This document shows positions 26,128-34,914 of a DNA stretch of 64,000 nucleotides, in pieces. The position numbers and the translations under genes are program-made. The stretch is from an uncultured Bacilli bacterium (lineage in GTDB: Bacteria > Bacillota_I > Bacilli_A > RF39 > UBA660): positions 1 through 64,000 of the forward strand of contig CAKPSB010000001.1 in the NCBI GenBank assembly GCA_934183155.1. Direction: 5' to 3'. The first letter of the stretch is position 1, and the number at the start of each line of letters is the position of its first letter. A model generated the notes under the pieces. The model saw nothing but the letters and a program-made list of their open reading frames with translations. It made no database searches and was not told the origin of the DNA.

Positions 26128-26808
26128 ATGAACTCAACTTCAAAAGTAATTGGAATTGTTGTAACGGGAATCGTGATGTCAATCGCTTTACCACAAATAA
26201 TTAACATTAATACAAGCAAAAATTTCGAATCAAGCAGCGAAAATATAAATAGAGCAACTACAACCTCAGTGGCAGTCAAAACAGAGGAAGTTGACCAAGC
26301 AACCCCAGTAGTCCAAGAAAAAGTAGTTGAAGAACCAAAACAAGAAGTGCAAACACCAAAACAAGAAGTGCAAGCACCAAAACAAGTTGAACAAGCAGAA
26401 CCAATTGTTTATGAAGGAATGACATTAAAAGAACTTGCAGAAAAATTAAATCGTTCCTTAAAATCAACTTTAGCTGGAACAGGATTAATATTTGCAAACG
26501 ATGCAGTCACACTTGGTATAGATCCTTACCTAGCCGTAGGCATCGTCCTTCATGAAACAGGATGCAATTATTCATGTAGTAAATTAGCTAGAGAAAATTA
26601 TAACTTTGGCGGTATGAAAGCAAGTAGTGGAAATTATCAAAAATTTAATTCAGTTGAAGAAGGAATTCATGCATTTATGAATAACCTTAGCAAAAAATAC
26701 GTTTTAGTTGGACTAGATACAGCTGAAAAAATGAACAGCAAATATGCAGCTAGTAAAACGTGGGCTACCAAAGTTAACAATTATAAAGAAAAAGTAAAAA
26801 ACGCCTAA
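26128..26808 (+). CDS. Secreted glucosaminidase-like cell-wall hydrolase
   Basis: 226 aa. N-terminal signal or anchor helix (about 6-27), then a Glu/Pro/Gln-rich linker with repeats (EVQTPKQ, EVQAPKQ), then a lysozyme-like domain from about residue 95. The catalytic glutamate is probably in GIVLHETGCNY, followed by NYNFGGMK, the common N-F-x-G-x-K motif of GH73-type glucosaminidases. It probably cleaves peptidoglycan glycan strands. The linker suggests attachment to the membrane or wall. The zinc-ribbon/RDD gene follows 15 nt later. Confidence 0.82.
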   Translation: MNSTSKVIGIVVTGIVMSIALPQIININTSKNFESSSENINRATTTSVAVKTEEVDQATPVVQEKVVEEPKQEVQTPKQEVQAPKQVEQAEPIVYEGMTLKELAEKLNRSLKSTLAGTGLIFANDAVTLGIDPYLAVGIVLHETGCNYSCSKLARENYNFGGMKASSGNYQKFNSVEEGIHAFMNNLSKKYVLVGLDTAEKMNSKYAASKTWATKVNNYKEKVKNA

Positions 26809-26823
26809 AGGATGTGAAAAAAT

Positions 26824-27780
26824 ATGCAAAAAGGTTGTCCTAAATGTGGTCGCATGATTGATGGCGATTTTCCAAAATGTCCTTATTGTAATTACAATTT
26901 TGCGGAAATTAACAACTTTTTTTACAAAAAAAAAGAAAACCATTTTCAAGAAAAAAAATATGCTGGCTTTATCAAACGTTTAATAGCTGGCCTTTTTGAT
27001 AATTTAATTCTTTCTTTTTTATTATCATTAATGTTCTTACCAATCGCCCCATCATTAGCAAGCACACAAGGATTAATAATAACAAGCTTAACTTACATAG
27101 TTGTTTATATTTTATATAATTCCATATGTGAAAGAACATCATGGCATGGCTCACTAGGAAAAAAAATTCTCCAAATAGAAGTTGTTGATGAGTATGAAAA
27201 CCCAGTAACCTTCCCAAGAGCATTAAAACGAAATATTTATAAAATAGTAAACGTCTTAACTTTGGGTATAGGCTTTATAATGTGTTCATTCAAAAACAAA
27301 CAAGCCTTAAATGATAAATTAGCAAAAACAAACGTTATAAACAAATTAGTTATGCAAAAAGAAGAAAATTTGTCATATTCTTTTCCAATCAAAAGATTTA
27401 TAGCCTATTTAATTGATATAATAATAATTTATGGATTTTGCTTCATCATAGTTAATATAATAACAAAAATTACAACCACTAACAAAATACCAGTAAACAC
27501 CATTAATATATTAAATAAATTAAAATATATATTTCCAGTTATTATTAGTAATATATATTTTCCACTTTGTGAAACAAAATCTGAAACAATTGGTAAAAAC
27601 CTATTTCATATAAAAATAGTTAATCTAGATGGGGAAAAAATAAGCTTTATTAAGTCATTTATAAGACAATATTTTATACTTTTTGACTTTATATGTTTAG
27701 GCTTTCTACTCCCATTTGTAACAAAAAAAAGACAAACATTAAAAGATGTTATATTTAAAACCATTGTAATAAACAATTAA
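26824..27780 (+). CDS. Zinc-ribbon protein with two RDD membrane domains
   Basis: 318 aa. A zinc ribbon at the extreme N-terminus (CPKC and CPYC, residues 5-22) is followed by two RDD-type membrane units. The first starts near residue 42 (YAGFIKRLIAGLFDNLILSF) and the second near 178 (YSFPIKRFIAYLIDIIIIYG). Each has the Arg/Asp pattern of the family. RDD proteins are small membrane proteins, some linked to Na+/H+ antiport; function here unknown. The tandem RDD layout with a ribbon is uncommon. Confidence 0.82.
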   Translation: MQKGCPKCGRMIDGDFPKCPYCNYNFAEINNFFYKKKENHFQEKKYAGFIKRLIAGLFDNLILSFLLSLMFLPIAPSLASTQGLIITSLTYIVVYILYNSICERTSWHGSLGKKILQIEVVDEYENPVTFPRALKRNIYKIVNVLTLGIGFIMCSFKNKQALNDKLAKTNVINKLVMQKEENLSYSFPIKRFIAYLIDIIIIYGFCFIIVNIITKITTTNKIPVNTINILNKLKYIFPVIISNIYFPLCETKSETIGKNLFHIKIVNLDGEKISFIKSFIRQYFILFDFICLGFLLPFVTKKRQTLKDVIFKTIVINN

Positions 27781-27805
27781 AAGCCATGTCAGTGGGCTTT
27801 TTTTC
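27779..27805 (+). terminator. Terminator of the RDD gene
   Basis: AAAAGCC, 9-nt loop, GGCTTTT, then a T run. Overlaps the stop codon. Confidence 0.8.
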
Positions 27806-27825
27806 TTTAAAAATCAACTAAATTG

Positions 27826-27834
27826 TGATAAAAT
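27826..27834 (+). promoter_or_regulatory. Extended -10 promoter of asnB
   Basis: TGATAAAAT lies 32 nt before the asnB start. Confidence 0.5.
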
Positions 27835-27866
27835 GTAAATGACCTATGATAAAGGAGGCAGTCAAT

Positions 27867-29690
27867 ATGTGTGGATTTGTAGGATACATAAATAAAGAAA
27901 AAGATAAAACACAAAATATTAAAAAAATGGGTGATTTAATAGCTCACCGTGGACCAGATTCAGAAGGATACTACTGTGACAAAAATATCGCCTTAGGTTT
28001 TAGAAGACTTTCTATAATTGACTTAAAAAGTGGCTCACAACCAATATATAATGAAGATAAAACAAAAGTAATCATCTTTAATGGTGAAATATATAACTTT
28101 GAAAAACTAAGAAAAGAATTAATAAAAAAAGGTCATAAATTTACCACAAAAACTGATACTGAAGTATTAATCCATGGATATGAACAATGGCATGAAAAAT
28201 TATTAGATAAATTAAGAGGTATGTTTGCTTTTGTAATTTATGATATTAAAACAGGAGAAATGTTTGCGGCAAGAGATTTTTATGGTATAAAACCATTTTA
28301 CTATGCAAAAATGGGTAATACCTTAATTTTTGGTTCAGAAATAAAAAGTTTCTTAATCCATCCACATTTTAAAAAAGAATTAAACACTAAAATGCTTGAA
28401 TATTACCTAACATTTCAGTATAGTGCCGGCGAAGAAACATTCTTTAAAAACGTTTACAAATTAATGCCAGGTCATTATATGAAATATAAAAATGGCAAAT
28501 TAGAAATAAAGAAATACTATGAAATTAAATTTGAAGAAGATGACACTAAAACTTATCAACAATGGAAAGATGGAATTAAAGAAAGATTGGCTGACTCTAT
28601 CAAAGCCCATAAAATAAGCGATGTAGAAGTTGGTTCATTCTTATCAAGTGGTGTAGATTCATCATTTATTGCCGCCAGTAGCGACGTTGACAAAACATTT
28701 ACAGTTGGCTTTGAAAACAAAAAATATAGTGAAATTGATTATGCCAAAGATTTGTCAAGCAAGATAAATACTAAAAATATAAGCAAAGTAATTTCTAAAG
28801 ATGAATACTTTAAAAACTTACCAAACATTTTATATTATATGGATGAACCTTTAGCCGATCCATCAGCAATAGCTTTATACTTTGTTACAAAAATAGCTAG
28901 TGAAAATGTTAAAGTATCACTTTCTGGTGAGGGAGCCGATGAAATATTTGGTGGTTATAATATTTATCAAGAACCGCTCACAGATAGTTGGTATTATAAA
29001 ATCCCATATCCAATTAGATATGGAATAGGTAAAATTGCCAGCATTTTTCCACACAAAAGAGGAATTAATTTTCTAATTAGACGTGGAAAAAAACTAGAAG
29101 ATAAATTTGTTGGTAATGCCTTTATCTTTAATAATAAAGAAGTTTCTAAAATATTAAAAGAAAAAAGACAAACCAAAGGATTCCAAGATTTAACTAAAGA
29201 ATATTATGCTAAAGTAGCAGACAAAGATGAAATAACAAAAATGCAGTATATAGACTTTAACTTTTGGCTAGTAGGTGACATTTTACTGAAAGCTGACAAA
29301 ATGAGCATGGCTAATTCCTTAGAAGTAAGAGTTCCATTTCTTGATAGACCATTAATAGATTATGCCCTAAAATTGCCAGTAGAATTTAAAACCGATAAAT
29401 TCAAAACAAAAAAAATATTTAGAGATATAGCAGGTGAAGTGCTAGAAGACAAAGTATCAAACAAAAAGAAACTAGGATTCCCAGTTCCAATTCGCGAATG
29501 GATAAAAGATGAAGATGTTTATAAACAAATAGAAACCTTATTTACTCAAGATGATAAATTCTTCAAAACAAAAAAAATATTAAAACTATTAGAGGATCAT
29601 AAAAATGGAAAAGCGGATAACAGTAGAAAAATTTGGACAATATATGTATTCTTATTATGGTATAAAATTTTCTTTAGTGAAGACAATTGA
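27867..29690 (+). CDS. asnB: Asparagine synthase (glutamine-hydrolysing), AsnB-type amidotransferase
   Basis: 607 aa. The start is fixed by chemistry: M-CGFVGYI gives Cys2 as the class II glutaminase nucleophile, with AAAGGAGG upstream. The 5' open frame of seven codons is not coding. N-terminal glutaminase motifs are AHRGPDSEGY, IIFNGEIYNF and TDTEV. C-terminal synthase motifs are the PP-loop SFLSSGVDSSFIA (SGGVDS-like) and SGEGADEIFGGY. It forms Asn from Asp, or amidates another carboxylate: B. subtilis AsnB amidates meso-DAP. Overlap with a membrane-protein gene and proximity to a MurE-like gene make the latter worth considering. Confidence 0.93.
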   Translation: MCGFVGYINKEKDKTQNIKKMGDLIAHRGPDSEGYYCDKNIALGFRRLSIIDLKSGSQPIYNEDKTKVIIFNGEIYNFEKLRKELIKKGHKFTTKTDTEVLIHGYEQWHEKLLDKLRGMFAFVIYDIKTGEMFAARDFYGIKPFYYAKMGNTLIFGSEIKSFLIHPHFKKELNTKMLEYYLTFQYSAGEETFFKNVYKLMPGHYMKYKNGKLEIKKYYEIKFEEDDTKTYQQWKDGIKERLADSIKAHKISDVEVGSFLSSGVDSSFIAASSDVDKTFTVGFENKKYSEIDYAKDLSSKINTKNISKVISKDEYFKNLPNILYYMDEPLADPSAIALYFVTKIASENVKVSLSGEGADEIFGGYNIYQEPLTDSWYYKIPYPIRYGIGKIASIFPHKRGINFLIRRGKKLEDKFVGNAFIFNNKEVSKILKEKRQTKGFQDLTKEYYAKVADKDEITKMQYIDFNFWLVGDILLKADKMSMANSLEVRVPFLDRPLIDYALKLPVEFKTDKFKTKKIFRDIAGEVLEDKVSNKKKLGFPVPIREWIKDEDVYKQIETLFTQDDKFFKTKKILKLLEDHKNGKADNSRKIWTIYVFLLWYKIFFSEDN

Positions 29691-30196
29691 TATACTTTTA
29701 TATTTCACTTTCAACATATATATGTTTTAATATATTAAAATATAAAGAAACACTAAAGGATTTAAAAGAAAATAATTATAACATAAAAAAATACACAAAA
29801 TATATTGTCACAAATCTAAAAAAATTGTTTTTAACCCCAGAAATATTATCATTAATTATCATAATATTAGCTTTTAAAACCAATTTAAAAGTAATAGGGG
29901 TATCTACCGTAACCATCTATACAATACTTTTCCTTCTAAATTATAAAAAGAAAAATAAATTAAAATTAGATAGTAAAATAATTACTAGAATAATATTAAT
30001 AATTGTAATGTATATAAGCTTAAATATCTATTTTATCTTAGATTATATGAGCTATCACTATGCTGATATAATCTTCGATAACACACCATTTTATTATATA
30101 ATACTTGTTTGTATAAGCTATTTATCACCAGTAGTAGTTGAATTAATTAATATAATTTCTAAACCAATTGATAAATTAATTAAACGAAAGGAGTAA
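29687..30196 (+). CDS. Membrane protein linking asnB and the MurE-like gene
   Basis: 169 aa from a TTG that overlaps the asnB stop; no in-frame ATG fits better. About four membrane helices (1-18, 53-64, 70-87, 100-120, and a final one near 140). The segment LKYKETLKDLKENNYNIKKY resembles the short loop found in the membrane domains that precede some Firmicute Mur ligases, but I could not verify this. It ends 2 nt before the Mur-ligase start and is followed by its SD. A membrane partner of the ligase is inference. Confidence 0.65.
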   Translation: MIYFYISLSTYICFNILKYKETLKDLKENNYNIKKYTKYIVTNLKKLFLTPEILSLIIIILAFKTNLKVIGVSTVTIYTILFLLNYKKKNKLKLDSKIITRIILIIVMYISLNIYFILDYMSYHYADIIFDNTPFYYIILVCISYLSPVVVELINIISKPIDKLIKRKE

Positions 30197-30198
30197 TT

Positions 30199-31530
30199 AT
30201 GCTCAAAGTAAATTCTAAAAAAATTGAACCGGGAGATACATTTTTAGCTTTAACCGGTCCATATACTGATGGTCATGATTACATTGAAGATGCTATTGAC
30301 CATGGGGCGGCCTGTATAATTGCTACCCATGGACAGTATCCAGTAAAAACAATCATTACTGAAGATACAAAAAGTTATTTAGCAAATTATTTAAAAGAAT
30401 TAAACATGGAAAAAATGGCTAAAATAAAACTAATAGGTATAACTGGTACAAATGGTAAAACATTTACCGGCAGTATAATGACACAGTTACTAAATAATTT
30501 AAATATGAAAACAGCTTTCATTGGCACAAATGGTTTCTACTTAGACGGAAAGACAAAACCACTTTCTTCAACAACACCAGATCTTTATGAAATATATGAG
30601 CTTATTGGTGAAGCTATAAACAACAACTGTAAAGCAATTGTTATTGAAATATCAAGTAAAGCGATAAGACAGCGTCATATCGAAGGACTAAGATTCGATG
30701 TGGTTATACTAACCAATTTCATAGCCCATCAAAGAAAAGATAAAGAAGACTATTTAAATACCAAAATAGAACCCTTCAAAATGTTAAAAAAAGGTGGATG
30801 TGCTATCATTAATAAAAAAGATAATTATAGTTCGTATTTTGCTTTACCAAATAACAAAAATATATTCTATGCTTCCCAAGATAGTGAATATCCAATTAGA
30901 AAGCTAAAAACAAATTATGATTTTACCGAATTCACATTGGGTGAAAATCGTATTAAATTGCCACTAATTGGTTCATTTGCCATGATAAATTATACAGCCG
31001 CATTTATAGCCGCAAAAATGTTACTTTTCCCAGATGATGCTATAATATCAGCCACGTTATCCCTAAGCCAAGTAGATGGAAGATTTGAAACCATAAAATA
31101 TAAAAATAATTTAATCATAATAGATTATGCATATAATTTAATGAACATTAATAATACGCTAAAAGAAGCCAAAAATCTTGATCACCACAAATTAATTACC
31201 ATAATTGGCCAGGGTGGTGAAAGAAGACAAGATAAAAGATCACAAATAGGTAAATTAGTAACAGAAAACTCTGATTATACCATCTTTACCTCAGACAATC
31301 CACGTCATGAAAAAGAAGAAGATATTGTACATGAAATGACCTCAGAACTTGAAGAAGAAAACTATCAAACTATTTTAAATAGAAAAGAAGCCATAAAAAA
31401 GGGAATAAATATGTTAGAAGAAAAAGACATATTATTGATACTTGGAAAAGGCCATGAAGACTATCAAATAATTGGTAACGACAAATTTCCATTTAAAGAC
31501 AAAACAGAAGTTTTAAAAATAATAAAATAG
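30199..31530 (+). CDS. MurE-like Mur ligase, divergent
   Basis: 443 aa, slightly short for MurE. Three Mur-ligase domains: an N-terminal uridine-type domain (EPGDTFLALTGPYTDGHDYI), an ATPase domain with ITGTNGKTFTG, and a C-terminal domain with TSDNPRHEKEED. DNPR is the signature of ligases adding meso-diaminopimelate. Several central motifs are altered: EISSKAI for ExSSHAL, NFIAHQRKD for NLxxDHLD, and IDYAYNL for xDYAHTP. A lysine matching the carbamylated Lys may be KIEPF. It could be a true MurE or a related ligase. Preceded by the SD AAAGGAG. Confidence 0.8.
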   Translation: MLKVNSKKIEPGDTFLALTGPYTDGHDYIEDAIDHGAACIIATHGQYPVKTIITEDTKSYLANYLKELNMEKMAKIKLIGITGTNGKTFTGSIMTQLLNNLNMKTAFIGTNGFYLDGKTKPLSSTTPDLYEIYELIGEAINNNCKAIVIEISSKAIRQRHIEGLRFDVVILTNFIAHQRKDKEDYLNTKIEPFKMLKKGGCAIINKKDNYSSYFALPNNKNIFYASQDSEYPIRKLKTNYDFTEFTLGENRIKLPLIGSFAMINYTAAFIAAKMLLFPDDAIISATLSLSQVDGRFETIKYKNNLIIIDYAYNLMNINNTLKEAKNLDHHKLITIIGQGGERRQDKRSQIGKLVTENSDYTIFTSDNPRHEKEEDIVHEMTSELEEENYQTILNRKEAIKKGINMLEEKDILLILGKGHEDYQIIGNDKFPFKDKTEVLKIIK

Positions 31531-31541
31531 ATTAAATATAT

Positions 31542-31577
31542 AGCCCCGTTTCTTAAATATAGAAACGAGGCTTTTTT
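31542..31577 (+). terminator. Terminator of the MurE-like gene
   Basis: AGCC-CCGTTTCT pairs with AGAAACG-AGGCT, followed by TTTTT. Confidence 0.8.
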
Positions 31578-31593
31578 ACATAAAAAAAGTAAA

Positions 31594-32643
31594 TTAAGTA
31601 GTTATTCTTTTTAATTTACTTTTAACTTTAATCATTAAAATAAGAAGTAAAATCAAAATATAAAGTAAAATCGATTTATAATTTATTTTTTTATTATCAG
31701 TTTTAGTATAAATAGGTCTATTAACTTTATAATAAACATGCTTAGAAGGCGACAACGTTTTATCTTCTATTTTTTTATTATTGAAATTATCATTATCTAA
31801 AGAAGGCTTAACATAATTCAATTTTTTCTCACTTACATTATTAGAAGCAGCATTATCATTATTGTTTTCTACAGTATAAGAGTTATTTAAACAATCAATA
31901 TAATCACTTTCATCTTTATAAACATATTCCCCAAAAGGTGCCTTTAAATAATCAGAATAATATTCCTTTTCTAGTTTATAAGTTCTATATTGATAATCTT
32001 CATAGTCATATAATTTAACTTTGCCTACAAAAGTTAAATAATTATCATCTAACAAATCTTTAGAATAAACATCTCTATAAGCCTCAGGATAAATAGGATA
32101 ATCCTTACCCATAAAGTAAGCAAAAACATCAGAGTATACCCATGAAGCTACACAAGATATAACGGCATCATTATTTAAAAATTCAATTTTTATTTCATGA
32201 AAACTATCCTTGCCAGATTTAAAAGAAAGATATAAATCATTTAAATTATACTCCCCATCTAAACTAATTAATAACACATCATTGTCTAATGTTTTCTCAA
32301 AACTTAACTCACCTTTGCCATCACCAACAGTTAAATTAGTTATTTTATCCATATTAGAAGCTGTAAAACGTATACAATTTACCTTTAAAGTTTCTAAATA
32401 ATGATATCCATCATATTCATATATCCTTCTACCGTTTTTTAACTCTGGCTTGTCAACCGAAACAGCACTTAGCTCGCTTTTCTTAAAATCATTTAAATCA
32501 AAAAGATTATTATCATCTAAATCTTTATATTCGCCTAAAACTTTATTTATTTTATAATACTTAAATAATCGCCCATCGTTTTCTAAAGCATAAGCTTGTC
32601 CGCAAGTTAATAAAAGCAAAAAAATCAATAGTATTTTTTTCAT
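31594..32643 (-). CDS. Exported protein with C-terminal membrane anchor, unknown function
   Basis: 349 aa from ATG 32641-32643, with SD AAAGGAG. Signal peptide MKKILLIFLLLLTCGQAYA, probably cleaved after AYA. The extracytoplasmic part is acidic and tyrosine-rich, with repeated Y-K-D segments (LFKYYKIN, YDGYHYLET, KLYDYEDYQYRTYKLEKEYY). A low-complexity Asn/Lys/Asp stretch leads to a single C-terminal helix (about 322-340) and a basic tail, a type I topology. No recognised domain. Divergent from the holin-like gene. Confidence 0.75.
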   Translation of the reverse strand: MKKILLIFLLLLTCGQAYALENDGRLFKYYKINKVLGEYKDLDDNNLFDLNDFKKSELSAVSVDKPELKNGRRIYEYDGYHYLETLKVNCIRFTASNMDKITNLTVGDGKGELSFEKTLDNDVLLISLDGEYNLNDLYLSFKSGKDSFHEIKIEFLNNDAVISCVASWVYSDVFAYFMGKDYPIYPEAYRDVYSKDLLDDNYLTFVGKVKLYDYEDYQYRTYKLEKEYYSDYLKAPFGEYVYKDESDYIDCLNNSYTVENNNDNAASNNVSEKKLNYVKPSLDNDNFNNKKIEDKTLSPSKHVYYKVNRPIYTKTDNKKINYKSILLYILILLLILMIKVKSKLKRITT

Positions 32644-32784
32644 ATATTTCTCCTTTCTTGCCCCTTCAGTTATAAACATAGTAAATACTAAATAAAAATC
32701 CTGCAAAAAAAGTAAAATATTTAGTTTTTCATAATTTAATTCAAAAGACAGATAGAATACAATATACTGAAAGAAAGGAAAAAA

Positions 32785-33150
32785 ATGTTAAAAGTAATAA
32801 ATACATTTATATGTAAAACATTAGGATGCTTTGATAACCTTCTAACAACTTTAATAATATTCATTGTCATAGATTATATAACCGGTGTAATGAAATCAAT
32901 ATTAAATAAAAAACTATCAAGCGAAGTAGGATTTAAAGGAATTTTTAAAAAAATAGTAATAATTTTTATGGTGGCTCTTTCAACAAATCTAGATATAATT
33001 TTAAATAATGCCAAAATAAGGTATATTGTAATAATTTTTTATATAGTAAATGAAGGCATATCAATAATTGAAAACGCCCATGATATAGGAATTCCAATAC
33101 CAAACAAAATAAAAGAAGTTTTAGAAAATTTAAAAACCAGTAAAAAATAA
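32785..33150 (+). CDS. Phage-holin-family membrane protein (Bacteriophage_holin_4-like)
   Basis: 121 aa. The N-terminal half has the motif IDYITGVMKSILNKKLSSEV with K-GIFKK, and the C-terminal half has FYIVNEGISIIENAHDIGIP. Both are hallmarks of the TcdE/toxin-secretion holin family. Three membrane segments are visible. No other phage gene surrounds it, so it is an orphan and may have a non-lytic role, such as release of a protein without signal peptide. Separate short unit with SD AAAGGAA. Confidence 0.88.
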   Translation: MLKVINTFICKTLGCFDNLLTTLIIFIVIDYITGVMKSILNKKLSSEVGFKGIFKKIVIIFMVALSTNLDIILNNAKIRYIVIIFYIVNEGISIIENAHDIGIPIPNKIKEVLENLKTSKK

Positions 33151-33170
33151 GCTATATATAAGTAGTTATG

Positions 33171-33179
33171 TGCTATAAT
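33171..33179 (+). promoter_or_regulatory. Extended -10 promoter of the Tam41-like gene
   Basis: TGCTATAAT lies 23 nt before the start codon, with SD GGAGGAAG between. Confidence 0.6.
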
Positions 33180-33202
33180 AAACAAATACAGGAGGAAGAA
33201 AA

Positions 33203-34123
33203 ATGAATAATTTACAAATTATATCTTCTCTAAAAGAAAATATGCCAAAAAGCATCGCTACTATAGGCTATGGTTCCGGAGTCTTTAAACAAGTAGGATA
33301 TGACAAGGATGAAAAACCAGACAAAGACGTAATTTTAATCGTCGATGATTTTAAACAATTCTTAATTGATGATTATGAAATGAATCCCCAGCATTTTTCC
33401 AAAGATTTTAACAAAAAAGCCTTATACAAAAAAAGAGAAAAGAGTAACTTCTATAGTAACGTTGGATGTTTAAAACTATATAATGACAATATTCATTTTA
33501 AAGTAATGATAATATCTAAAGCAGCTTTAGAATATGATCTAGCAACTTGGAAATACTTTGGCATGGCTGGACGTCTAACAAAACCAATTTTATATCAAAA
33601 TATTCCAGAAGAATTAGAAAATGCCATAAAACAAAATCGCCAAAGCATTTTAATTACCGCTTTGCTTTTGAATGAAGAAGAAACATTATCTAAAATAGAT
33701 CTGTATAACACAATTTCAAAAATAACATACATGTATGATTTTAGAACTAATTTTCATGCTGAAAAAAAGACAAAAGCAAATGATATCGTAGGCGGAGCTC
33801 TAAATTTCTTTGAAAAAGAATATGGTCAAAATCCCATACTAAATCAAATGGACGACGAACATGTATATAATAGCCATCCAATAGAATTAATATCCACCTT
33901 ACCAACAAATTTAAAAAACACTATTTATTCCAAATTAAACAAAAAAGATGAAGAAATTACCGAAGAAGATCTTACCAAAATAAAAAAAATAATTGAAAAC
34001 TACTTTAAAAAAACCAACTTTCCAAATTCTATTCGTTTAGCCCTAGCCAGTGGCTCAATATTAGGTCTCAAAGGATCAGCCAAGCATGTTTTACAAAAAT
34101 TTAAAAAATCCATGAAAAAATAA
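33203..34123 (+). CDS. Tam41-like phosphatidate cytidylyltransferase (CDP-diacylglycerol synthase)
   Basis: 306 aa. The protein resembles Tam41/Mmp37, the mitochondrial CDP-DAG synthase, not CdsA. Family marks are GYGSGVF near residue 22, an acidic strand DKDVILIVDDF, the YSNVG-like segment FYSNVGCL, and TWKYFGMAGRLTKPI near residue 120. It is soluble or peripheral, with no membrane helices, unlike CdsA. It would convert phosphatidic acid and CTP to CDP-DAG for phospholipid synthesis. Whether cdsA also exists elsewhere is unknown. Own promoter (TGCTATAAT) and terminator. Assignment rests on motifs recognised by eye. Confidence 0.82.
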   Translation: MNNLQIISSLKENMPKSIATIGYGSGVFKQVGYDKDEKPDKDVILIVDDFKQFLIDDYEMNPQHFSKDFNKKALYKKREKSNFYSNVGCLKLYNDNIHFKVMIISKAALEYDLATWKYFGMAGRLTKPILYQNIPEELENAIKQNRQSILITALLLNEEETLSKIDLYNTISKITYMYDFRTNFHAEKKTKANDIVGGALNFFEKEYGQNPILNQMDDEHVYNSHPIELISTLPTNLKNTIYSKLNKKDEEITEEDLTKIKKIIENYFKKTNFPNSIRLALASGSILGLKGSAKHVLQKFKKSMKK

Positions 34124-34155
34124 AAACTGTTATAAAATAAAAATAACAGTTTTTT
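34124..34155 (+). terminator. Terminator of the Tam41-like gene
   Basis: AAAACTGTTAT pairs with ATAACAGTTTT, followed by TT. Confidence 0.75.
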
Positions 34156-34251
34156 AATTAAAATAAACTATGTTTAAAACTTAAATAATAAATTTTTAGT
34201 AAAATATATTATTTAACAAAAACAATCTAACTTTACTTTTAGGCCTAAATT

Positions 34252-34260
34252 TGCTATACT
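34252..34260 (+). promoter_or_regulatory. Extended -10 promoter of ysxC
   Basis: TGCTATACT lies 24 nt before the ysxC start. Confidence 0.55.
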
Positions 34261-34284
34261 TTATAAAGCAAAGCAGGTGTAAAA

Positions 34285-34866
34285 ATGAAAATAAAATCAG
34301 TAGATTTATCAATTTCTGCCATTCGACGAAGTCAATATCCAACAGATAATAAACCAGAATATTTATTAGTAGGACGCTCTAACGTTGGCAAAAGCAGTTT
34401 TATAAATACCATAATAAATCGAAAAAATTTTGCCAGAACATCAAGTAGACCAGGTAAAACTCAAACAATAAACTTCTATAATATAAATAACGAATTTTAT
34501 TTAGTAGATGCACCAGGCTATGGTTTTGCACAAGTAAGTAAAACAAAGAGAAAAAAATTTGGTTTAATGATTGAAGATTATATAATAAATCGCAAAAATT
34601 TAAAGTGCGTATTTCTTTTAGTAGATTTTCGTCATAGACCAACCAATGACGACATCTTAATGTATAATTTTTTGAAATATTATAAAATACCAGTTACCAT
34701 AGTTGCCACAAAAGTAGATAAAATAGGCATCACTTCTAGACAAAAACAAAGAAATATCATGCTTAATGACTTAGATTTAGTTGTTGGAGATGAATTCATA
34801 ACCTTCTCCAGCGTTAGTAAAGATGGCAAAGAAGAAGTTCATAAAAAAATAGAAAGAACAATGTAA
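34285..34866 (+). CDS. ysxC: Ribosome biogenesis GTPase YsxC/EngB
   Basis: 193 aa, a TrmE-Era-EngA-type GTPase needed for 50S subunit assembly. G1 GRSNVGKSS, G2 region with SSRPGKTQTINFY, G3 DAPGYG, G4 TKVD, and G5 near the end (FSSVSK). Length is normal. Upstream of a small unknown gene and der, so two ribosome-assembly GTPases lie together. Starts at ATG behind GCAGGTG. Confidence 0.96.
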   Translation: MKIKSVDLSISAIRRSQYPTDNKPEYLLVGRSNVGKSSFINTIINRKNFARTSSRPGKTQTINFYNINNEFYLVDAPGYGFAQVSKTKRKKFGLMIEDYIINRKNLKCVFLLVDFRHRPTNDDILMYNFLKYYKIPVTIVATKVDKIGITSRQKQRNIMLNDLDLVVGDEFITFSSVSKDGKEEVHKKIERTM

Positions 34867-34914
34867 TTTAATAACCTATATCTAGCAGTTTCATACACTA
34901 TTTTAGGTGATAAA

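Noticed and set aside
26350..26400. Collagen-type repeat in the glucosaminidase
   Set aside because: The Glu/Val/Gln/Pro repeats are a flexible linker without Gly-X-Y periodicity.
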